Origin: Branchiostoma floridae
Taxonomy: Eukaryota > Chordata > Leptocardii > Amphioxiformes > Branchiostomatidae
Reading direction: 5' to 3'
DNA: 64,000 nt
NCBI RefSeq assembly: GCF_000003815.2
Contig: NC_049989.1
Coordinates: 11,699,704-11,763,703, forward strand
The notes beneath the pieces are model-generated. The model did not search any database. It worked only from the letters and a program-made list of their open reading frames with translations, and had not been told where the DNA came from. Within the stretch, counting starts at the first letter, position 1, and every line of letters begins with the position of its first letter. A program made the translations under genes and the position numbers. This document shows, in pieces, positions 1 through 9,700 of this stretch.

Positions 1-235
1 GTTGCCTTCACTATGACATCTAACTGGTTGGGAAGGTTGAACAGATAACTAAATGAACATAACAAAAATGAATTTTTTTTAGTTTTATCTTTCATAACCT
101 CTTTGGCTTTAGAAGTCTTTGATTTGATATCCATTTTCCGACATATTTTTGTTTTATTCTGCATATTATACTGCTCATTTTGTAGCTTCTTTGAATTTTT
201 TACAGAAAATCCGTTATAGTCTGTTCACCGAAGTT
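1..235 (+). repeat. Dispersed repeat H, copy 1 (cut by window edge)
   Basis: GTTGCCTTCACTATGACATC … CCATTTTCCGACATATTTTTG … CTTCTTTGAATTTTTTACAG. The same order of segments occurs at 18546 and 37421. Confidence 0.65.
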
Positions 236-291
236 TCGCAAATTTTGGGAAATGGACGAAACTTGCTGGTCTCATGGATGTTATCCATATA

Positions 292-1171
292 CGAGGGGTG
301 ATCAATAAGATCTCGGCCTAACTCAGAAATAATAAGCGCAACTCAAATTTTGAGGCACAACTTTATAGTATGAAGCCTTTTATCAATATCCTCCAAATTA
401 CAAATCATTGGAGTCATTACTTTCCAGGCATTCGTTTTATGCAAATTAGAAGGTAAGTGGCGAGAAAAAAGTGGTGTGAATTGTGATCAGACATGTGTGG
501 GTCGAGTTCCCCATGCCGTAAATTAACAAAAGACATTGTCAAAATGTTTGATAATCATTCTCCTCCTATTTCAAGCAAAAAGAATTGGGTGTCTGACTTC
601 CAGCAGCGCAAGTTCGATCGCACACCTCAGGTCAGGTCAATTGTCCCATTTTTTCCGTTCTCCCTTACCTAACATTACTGGGTGTCGCCTGCAAAGTAAT
701 GATCAAAATAATTTGAATTTTGGTACAGATTTATATAAGACGTTATACTTGACATCTATGCTTCGAAATCTGAGCTGTGCTTATTATTTCTCCGCAAAAC
801 CGAGGACTTATTGATAATCCCACGTACTTGTATAAAATCTTATATAAATGTGTACCAAAATTCAAATTATTGTGATCATTACGTTGCAGGTGACACCCAG
901 TAACGTTAGGTAAGGGATAACGGAAAAAAAGTGGACAATTGATCTGAAACCTGAGGTATGCGGGTCAAATTGTCTGATCACACTTCACCCTTCTTTTTCT
1001 CGCCACTTACCTTCTAATTTGCATAAAACGAATGCCTGGAAAGTAATGACTCCAATGATTTGTAATTTGGAGGATATTGATAAAAGGCTTCATACTATAA
1101 AGTTGTGCCTCAAAATTTGAGTTGTGCTTATTATTTCTGGGTTAGGCCGAGAACATATTGATCACCCCTCG
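292..1171. mobile_element. Mariner-like fold-back element (D1), TA target site
   Basis: Flanked by TA and bounded by CGAGGGGTGATCAATA and its complement TATTGATCACCCCTCG, a mariner-type terminus. The two halves are inverted copies of each other for several hundred bases. A third terminus-like segment (TTATTATTTCTCCGC … CCCACGTA) ends near 826, so this looks like one element with part of it duplicated in inverted orientation. The left arm keeps a degenerate frame with LTKDIVKMF and WVSDFQQRKFD, reminiscent of a mariner helix-turn-helix. Non-autonomous. Confidence 0.8.
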
Positions 1172-1619
1172 TAATCAAACCAGTGTGGCACTATTGACCA
1201 GGAAGATCGTATACAAGGCGCTTCTTTAGAAGGTTGAATTTTTCATCTTGTAGACTGTTGCATTTTTTACAGGAGTGGATTTTTAGCCAGTTGTATTTAT
1301 ATATTTTTAGGAAAAATTACTAGCCTTAATACTATTATCGTCATTTTAGTTGAGATTAATCAGTACATACATTGATATGTAATTTTTACAAAAGAGGGTA
1401 CAAGGGTATACGGTGATATTGGTGAAGTATGTGTTACAAATTTAGGGTCAGCAAGGGTATTAAAAAAAAGAAGAGGAAAAAGTTGCTGCTCGTGGTATTC
1501 ACTTTGTAAATGCGTCTGCATGCCTTTTTTTAGTGACGATATTTCTTCCCTTTTGAATAAATCGGGCGATAGTAGGTACTGCTACTTTAAAAACATATAG
1601 ATATTTTCACATAACTCTA

Positions 1620-1696
1620 GTTCACCTTTATTTCACTTGGGGTAACATATATCCGTTGTATATTATTATTAGGTTGCCCCGCGGATAAAGGTGAAC
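1620..1696. mobile_element. Short hairpin MITE (M1), TTCACCTTTAT ends
   Basis: GTTCACCTTTATTTCACTTG … CCGCGGATAAAGGTGAAC. The inner ATATATCCGTTGT and AGGTTGCCCC parts match the larger copy at 49311-49497. Confidence 0.6.
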
Positions 1697-1787
1697 CAGC
1701 GTTACATATTCAAGAGAGGAAGGGGTGGCTTCCATTAGGATTCGATTTTTTTGACATCAAAACTATATATAACTATATATAAAAATA

Positions 1788-1920
1788 TAACACGCACACA
1801 TACAGTCGCACAAACACGCACACGCGCGCACACAGACACACACAAACGCACACAGACACACACAAACAGACACGCACACACAAAGGCACACACATACACA
1901 CAAATGCATACACACAAAGA
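1788..1920. repeat. CA-rich compound microsatellite
   Basis: Interrupted (CA)n with ACG, AAAC and AGAC variants. It produces spurious ORFs on both strands (TH-rich and VC-rich peptides). Confidence 0.95.
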
Positions 1921-2493
1921 AACACAGAAATCATCGCACGTCAGAGACTTTACAAATTCTTTATGTGAAGATCCTCACCGCAAACAATCCAATACATCAT
2001 CTCAAGAAATATACATGCAGATATTTCGATTGCTCCTCAAATCAAGTATAGATATAGATAATTCGATTGACATCATGGCGTCCTTTTTATAGGGACTTTC
2101 ATTAGTTTATGGTGACGATTCATCCAGTACATTTCTACAGCGACAATGTCGTTCAAGAATACAAGATATGCATATCTGCGGTTGATAGCTCATATCTACA
2201 GTTTAATTCTATTCAACAAAACACGCAAAAATCGCCGTGAAAGAAGTTGCCGTTAAATATTTCAAGTTGACTTGTAAACTTCTCAAGGCATCATTACTAC
2301 AGTTTCCGGATTATTAGAGAAACTTTCAGACGTGTCTTCGAGATGTAATTGCTGCCCGGGGTGGTTTTAACTCCACGCAGGTTCAACCCATTCATCTTGC
2401 ACATAAGCTTGGTTATCTCGGTTATCACGCGAAGCAGCTCCGGCTTATATGCGAAGATTTCCCCCAGGATTGTGCAAGGCCACGTGAAGTTGA

Positions 2494-2743
2494 AGGTGGT
2501 ATCTCACTGCACTTGGGGCACTGGTGCGGCACTGCGGGGTTCGAAAGATTACTCATCAAATCCCACAAATAATGAATTCTATTTCTTACGTTTTGTGTAT
2601 TACGTTCTCTTTTAAGCCATATACATTTAAATATTACGCTATATCTAAATTATAAAAATATTGGCGAAAATAACACAATAGTGTCGCAGTGAACGAACCC
2701 CGCAGTGCCGCACCGGTGCCCCAAGTGCAGTGAGATGCCACCT
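2494..2743 (+). mobile_element. MITE family A, copy 1
   Basis: Termini AGGTGGTATCTCACTGCACT and its complement. About 50-bp inverted repeats contain GGCACTGGTGCGGCACTGCG. The AT-rich core (TTTCTTACGTTTTGTGTATT) is shared by the whole superfamily. Flanks TGA/TAA are consistent with a decayed TWA target site. Confidence 0.85.
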
Positions 2744-2811
2744 TAACTCTTAAGATTTCACGGGCTGTTTTTGTCACTTTCTGGCATGGCCCCTTCGTAG
2801 ACCCGTGCTAC

Positions 2812-2990
2812 CGCGGAATTAAAATCAACCCCGGACCCGGTAACAAATATACACCGTAACAACAGTGAGCACCCCGTGAGGTACCCCCGCGGTATCAGAG
2901 AGAACACTGGGACAAATTTGTGGCCTCAGAGCCCGGCCGGGCACCGGAGTAAATGTGACCAAAACCATAGGGTGACTTAGTGTCAGTCCA
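2812..2990 (-). repeat. Dispersed GGGACCCGG repeat, copy 1
   Basis: Complement shares AATTTGTCCC, GGGGGTACCTC, TTGTTACCGGGTCC and GGTTGATTTTAATTCC with 48775-48915. Moderate similarity only. Confidence 0.4.
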
Positions 2991-3682
2991 ACCGTGGGAC
3001 TGATGTGCTATACCGCCTGTCCCCGCAATATACTAGTACTAGTACCTCTGCCAGAGAAGCAACGTCAACTCTCCGCCGGGTACCTTGAGGTACCACCATA
3101 TTTAAGTCACCCTCCAGCTATGCACACTTCATATATCGAGTTGTTTTTTCTAACATTCTCGAAACTACGAAGTCGACTATACGGCAGTCGTACGTCAAAA
3201 TACGCTGGTATTTGTTTTTGTTTTTTCTAAACATCGGCAACTTCTTAACCACAGCAACACAATCTCTATAAAGTACGAGTCCTCAACCACCCGCAAAAGA
3301 CTATACACAAATATCCACGGCCCGGCTCGTCTATGTACAAGGTAAAAGTTCCCTCTCATCAATGAGTTCAAAGCTGTGGCGGGCGTTTCATGACGTATCG
3401 TGACGTCACTCTGTCCTCTTTCAATAAATGCATAGTTCTCGGCCATAAGATACACTTGGCGACCGCTCCACTTAAATAATGTACAAGTTCACTGCATATG
3501 AAATTAGACGGTCATCCGTACACGGTATTTTCACTGCGAATACGTACTGGCAAACTGAGATCAACGCAACCAGGCTTCGGTAAATAGGGCAGCTTCTATA
3601 CAGTTGATTCAACGGAAGATTTCAGGTATTGAAAATTTCTTGTGAGTAGTGGCGCGGTGTGGGGTTGAAGGATGAATCTCGT

Positions 3683-3738
3683 TTATAGTTTCCCATCCTC
3701 AGGATCTGGGCAGTCGTAATCGCTGTTGTCTGTGTCTC
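3683..3738 (-). CDS. Exon 9: short acidic C-terminal tail and stop
   Basis: Acceptor CTTTCTTTTCTAG|GAGACA has a strong pyrimidine tract, and its phase 1 matches the exon 8 donor. The join gives PKG then DTDNSDYDCPDPEDGKL and TAA. The exon is too short and lacks an ATG, so a plain ORF scan misses it. The tail is acidic, with no Homer-type PPxxF motif. I saw no AATAAA-type signal on the minus strand within the next ~700 bases. Confidence 0.65.
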
Positions 3739-6700
3739 CTAGAAAAGAAAGACACCGGTAAGGATCTGTAACACATAAAGGCTACTGCACAAAATATTCA
3801 AACAAGGACAGGGGCATATTTGTGCGCTCAGTGCCAAAGGCGTCATTTTAAAGTTGGTGGTAAGTATAGGCCTGCACGATATAGAAATATTACATAGGCA
3901 GCTGATGGTCTTTACTACTTTTGTTCAAATACCTGATAAATATGTCTTTATATGTGCTATTGTCGATACACACTCGAAATCAAATCTTTAAGCATGCCTT
4001 AAAGCATGCATAAAGGTGCTTTTTTATGAATGCTTCACATGCGCTTTACGGATGCTTTATGTCTGCTTTAACAACATGTATATGTCTATCCCACGAAGCT
4101 CACACAGTGCAAGATTGGTATATGCAAGTGAAAGCACAACTACGAGAAGGGCTACATACAAAAATCCACGACATCTAACGTATATAGAAGTTTGGACGAC
4201 GGAGGAACAAGAAGATAGAAGTTTGGACACCTACTTGCTTGTCTCGTACCTTTGGGCGCGAACCCATTGACGTGTCCGTTGGCAGATATCCACAGGGTCT
4301 CCCGGTACCTCCTGATGTCCACCGCCCCGTTCTCCTTCTGGCTCTTGCAGCAGTGACTCTGGATGACCTTCAGTTTGGGCAGGAAGATGACCATGAGATA
4401 CAGAGTCGCGTTGAAGGACGCGCTGTAACAGATGACAATGTCCCGCGTGTGGATGTCGGCTTTGGTGTAGATGGCCAGCCACAGGAGCCAACTGGGGATG
4501 GCTGAGATGGCCGCCACGCACGCACAGAGAGTGTCCCTGCTCCTGTTGACCAGCCACGCCTTGGTGGTGGCCAGGGTGGTGAGGAGGACGAGGACCATCG
4601 CGTACAGGAGGGAGACGATGAAGGAAATGAGGTGGTGATCGTGCGTGAGCGCGTTGCACACCCAGGTAGCAGACTCCCCTTCCGTGAGGATGGTGGCGCT
4701 GGGAGGATCAGCCAGCAACCACTCCATGTTCAGCAACACTTGCACCAGCACCAGGAGGGCTACCAGTAGGAGGAGCATCTTCTTCTCGATCCCGAGTTCG
4801 CACGGCGACTCTTCCTTTCGCACGCCGCGGATCCAGGCGTAGATGGCGTGCGAGAGAAGAGCCGACAGGCAGACCACGTAGCTCACCCCGAGCGCGAACC
4901 TCCGAATCCCGCAGATGGTCGCAGTCGGGGCCAGCACGTAGACGAAGCTCGTCAGATACAGCATGAAGATCCCCAGCAGTAGGATATGACCCAGAGACCA
5001 GGCGATGTTGTTGTGGAAGGGCTTCTGTAGTTGCGCCTTGAAGTAGATGGCGAGGACCAGGACCGTACCAAGAGCTGAAATGATCATGGCGGACACGCCC
5101 CACATCGTTTTGACGTTTTCGAACGGATTGGCTTCGGGTGGCTCTCCGGTTAACCGTCCGGTCAGGTTTTGGGTCAAACATTCCTGGCAGACCTGTGACA
5201 TATGAAATATATATTTATGTGACAATGGTATTTGCTGTATATTGTATATAAGCTCTGTGTTAACACTTTGCAAAAAATGTTTCAGTACATTAGTTCATCT
5301 GTGCTGGTAAACTACATTATCAAATTAATCATTATTACGTTATAACCAACACTGGAAGAGGACTTTGCAAATGTCGCTCAAACATTTCAGGTAGCATCCA
5401 CTCCCTTTCGATTACTAGTATCTAAATTTGTCATCACCCTCTTTACATACCAATTCATAGTTAGGGTATTAAACCTGCTCTTCAACAAGACATTCCCGGT
5501 GTAACTGACGAAAGGTAGTGGTTGCTACCAGAAACGTTTGACCGTTTTCAAATCACACCCAGTTGCTCGAGTAAAGTCTACGTCACATTTCCTACCTGGG
5601 GCCCGGCCGGGATGTTTGCGGGAACGAAACATTAAAATTCATGCCAATAAATATGCAAAAGGCATGCTGTTGAATTCTTTTTGGTTCGTTTTGTCTCTTT
5701 GCTGTCTTTAATATCGTACTTTTTGTTCCCCAAAACTGTCAGGCCGGATCCCTTTGTGGAAATGTGACGTTAGCCCAATTGCTATCGGCGAAGTTAACTT
5801 TACACTTGACTCTTTTCCTCTGTAATGGCACAATTAGGCCAATGTACATATTATGTGCCTGAAGGTAATGGCATTACGGAAAGAGCGGCACAAGACCTTA
5901 AAGCGGTAATGCAATAATTCGAATGACCCATAGCTTTCAAAAACCTGAATAGTCACATGAAACCTTCCGGAACCATCCCGCCAGGTAACCCTATGGTACA
6001 CCTGTACAATACTACCATTTGTCGTATACAATAAGGACAAGACGTAGATCAAACTGCATGGAAGACGGATGTGCACGTGTACATGTTGATAGATTTGTTA
6101 GTACTCGATGTAATCGCATTCTGTTATATTTTATCTGACCCTTGCCCCTATCAAGACTTAAATAAAAGCGGCCTGAAGGTCGATTTGAGATCTTCATGAA
6201 CAAATGTTTAAACAAACAAACAAACAAAAACATGATTTAAAGTGAATACCACATGTCGTACAAAGCAGTTTGTCAATCAAAGTCTAACCTGGTCGCAGAA
6301 GGATTTGATTGGTTGAGCCAGTTGGATACCGTTGCCGCGGTAAAACTTCAGGTCCTCTGGCTGCAGCTTGAGTGTGTGGTGCCATTCTCCGACCTGTAGG
6401 CAGAAAAAAAAACAATATATCGACAAGAATTAATATCTCTATTCATGTATAACTCCTGTATGTGGTCAAAAAAAGTAAACGGCTGCAAGGACGAGTGTTT
6501 ATGGAGGAGAGAAATTAATTCGTTTTAGCCAGCCGAAATGATCGCAAGCGTTAGGCCGGTGAAAGTTTCTTTGAAACTGAAGAAATTAGCAGGCAATGTT
6601 TGATAGCCGCGCTCTAGGGCGGAGGCACACAGCCCTGGGTCCTGCGACATACCTAGAAAAAACCTATGGGACTACTTGTACCTTAACCCGAATCTTCTTT

Positions 6701-9700
6701 ACTGTTACCCAATCCATTCCACGTCCGCAAATAGTATATGTAATGCAACATGAAAGAGACTCCATGGAATCATTGTGATACCAGTGTAAAACCCTAGGAA
6801 TGGGGAGAATTGGACGCAATCCAAGTGAAAAAAAAATTCGTATCAAGCCAACTTTTTCGAGTTAGCTTCTTGGCGATAGAAGTGATTGATGACAAGCTTA
6901 GGGAAAGGCGCTCCATGTCCTGCTAGGATCTAGCCCTCGTCGTCTTTGTCGCCTTTGGTTCTTCTTAGTTACTCCCGAGACCGATAAAGATCTACCTGGG
7001 AGGAGCAAGGGAATGTCAGAACCTTTAGGAGATGTATAAAATCTGACGCCTTGGTGCTATGGTAGAAGTTGGTGATTGATTCAAACGATAAGGCGATGTC
7101 AGTGGGACACCTGAGAATCGCCCCGTCGCCAATTCTTCGCACAGTGTTTGCAGAGAAAAAATCGATACTCCTCAACTTGACCCCTTGTGACCTGGCAAGG
7201 CGGGATTAGAATGTCTAGTCGATTTAGGGACCAATTAAGGGAAGGAGATACCCTTTATTTCGTGTTGATATTGATTCCGGTAAGAGTTCAAGAGCCGTGG
7301 AACCGAACATCAATCATTTTTGAATCGCCTTAAAGAAGGGAAAACGAAGGGAAGGCTTTTCATCCGTATGCCAGGAGTTCAGCACCAAGGAGAGAGCCAG
7401 TAGTAATAACAGTTCTATGGATCATGGAGTGATAAAGTAGAGGAGAACTGTTAGGGTAGGATTTATCTCCTAACCGCGAACTTAAAACTACAGCGAGAAT
7501 GGATGCTCTGACTACTTCATGCCCTACTACACCCTTGTTTAATTATTATATAAATTGAACCCCACGAACGATCCCTGTTTTACAGCATGTTTTCAACAAG
7601 TCAACCTAAAAACAAATATTCCATTCTAAACTAGACATGAACGAGTTAAGATTGTCTTCATTAATTAAAGACAGCAATTCTTATCTGTTGTTACGATTGT
7701 CTCCAAAATGGATCTTTCAAGTAAGAGGAAGAAAGATAGAGCTGCCAAAATAGATAAATAAATGTTGAAGACTGAGCATGGGCGACAGTTTAAATTTACC
7801 ATCGGAATTTATAACATGGCTACCGTACCTGCCGTTGTTTTTGGTAATACTGGAAGATCCCCAAATTAAGTTTCATTCATTTGACAGAATAAAGTTGACG
7901 ACAAGTACAAAGAATAAAAGAGAACGGGTGCTTAAATTGATTCTAGACAGATGGCAGAACCAATCACTTCTCACAGGTTTGTTCTATGCATACTGCGGCT
8001 TTACTATATACCAAGGCGGTACCCCGGTGATAGCATGAAAGGATTCGCCTTAAGGGAGTTCCCTAGGTGCCTCTGTGGCCTGCAGTTCTGATAAGAGCAT
8101 TCGCTTATAGGCGTTCCGGAAATCACGGCAAATTGATCGGGCGTGCGCCGTCTCTTCTGTGCTGTTGTTTCCAACTGGCTGGGGATGTGTGCTACTAGAG
8201 ACAACCATTGTGTAGTGAAAGGGACTCTCTGTCATAAAGGTGCTGTAGGGGCAGTATACGCTACATGTATTAACAACAACTTGAGTACATCATACTTACT
8301 TGCAGAATATAGAATTTTGCGATTTAAGGATTTATTACACAACTTTATGTTTATTAACTTCTTTGCCAATTCCACCCAACATGTTTTGTCTGTGCACTGT
8401 CCTGATAGCCTGCGGGACTAACTTTGGACGCTGACCAAGCCAACATGACCATACAGAGTGTAAGATCAACTTTGGACCAAGGCCAAATCAACCTTCTCTT
8501 CCTGAAGGTCTCCAGTTGCACCACGTCTGTACATGTCGATAGGAACCACTTCAGTATTTCATTAATATCTGCTATTATCTGTTTATAGCACCGTATCTTC
8601 CGAATGTGATTACTTTGTAATGCGAGTAAAGGAAGCCACCTACATCACCTCACGATCTACATACATCCCCGAACTTCTCTCAACCGAGACGGGGGGCGAT
8701 ATCAACTTCCAACAACCTTTCACCCATTACTGACGTCACACGTCTATAGTTCAAGAGTCCCAAGTTCAGAACAATAAGGTCAAATAGCTGAAGATAAATC
8801 TGACTGAGCGATTCAGTCGAACATTCTGGCGTGTCAAATATTCTTCAGTTGTGCGAACAGTTTAATTTCTGCATAATGTGATTTTAACTCAGATGAAGTT
8901 TCATCCTTACCTTCCAGTCTACGGACTCTCTCTCGACAGTTTGTTNNNNNNNNNNNNNNNNNNNNNNNNNNNNNNNNNNNNNNNNNNNNNNNNNNNNNNN
9001 NNNNNNNNNNNNNNNNNNNNNNNNNNNNNNNNNNNNNNNNNNNNNNNNNNNNNNNNNNNNNNNNNNNNNNNNNNNNNNNNNNNNNNNNNNNNNNNNNNNN
9101 NNNNNNNNNNNNNNNNNNNNNNNNNNNNNNNNNNNNNNNNNNNNNNNNNNNNNNNNNNNNNNNNNNNNNNNNNNNNNNNNNNNNNNNNNNNNNNNNNNNN
9201 NNNNNNNNNNNNNNNNNNNNNNNNNNNNNNNNNNNNNNNNNNNNNNNNNNNNNNNNNNNNNNNNNNNNNNNNNNNNNNNNNNNNNNNNNNNNNNNNNNNN
9301 NNNNNNNNGCTGCGTCATCGACGAAGCACTGAAAGCGGCTTTCCCAGAATTCTTTAAACCAGGGGTTCTTCCGGTTGTTTTTAGGGTTCAGGTTCTCGTA
9401 GTGAGATTGAAAACCGGGGGTCTGCACCTTTTGCGGTGTGACCACGATGGCGTTTCGAATGCCGGACTCCGTCCAGCGCGACGCGAGGTCTTCTATGGAC
9501 CTGCCGCCGACCCAGACGAAGTCTCCGGCGAGGTTCAGTCGCTTGGCGGCGCGAACGACCTCCCATGTATGGTCCCGATCCGTGAAGACGATGACAGCTC
9601 GCGCGCCGGCTCTCTTGGCGAGAACTTTGACCGCGTAGTCGAACTGTGCGAGTGAGCTCCCGCGGGACAGGATCAAGAACTCCGCGATGCAGATGCCGAA

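Larger units (their letters stand above)
1172..3682. other. 3' flank of the receptor gene, remaining sequence
   Basis: Apart from M1, the CA tract, MITE A copy 1 and the GGGACCCGG repeat, I recognise nothing in 1172-1619, 1921-2493 and 2991-3682. The last should contain the receptor 3'UTR, but no poly(A) signal was identified with confidence. Confidence 0.5.

Noticed and set aside
1735-2092. Cys/Val-rich and Thr/His-rich ORFs
   Set aside because: Direct translation of the CA-rich microsatellite. The same applies to ORFs at 27902-28283 and 53913-54201.
4152-4249. Extension of the 7TM exon to a stop at 4152
   Set aside because: The extra residues (from TRQASRCPNFYLL on) look non-coding, and a phase-matched donor (4244-4249) pairs with a strong acceptor at 3739-3740. 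Kept only as an intron-retention alternative.
4231-5181. Long ORFs in other frames over the 7TM exon, and similar ones over exons 5 and 6
   Set aside because: They overlap GC-rich coding exons out of frame or on the other strand, with Arg/Pro/His-rich peptides and no motif; shadows of the real exons.
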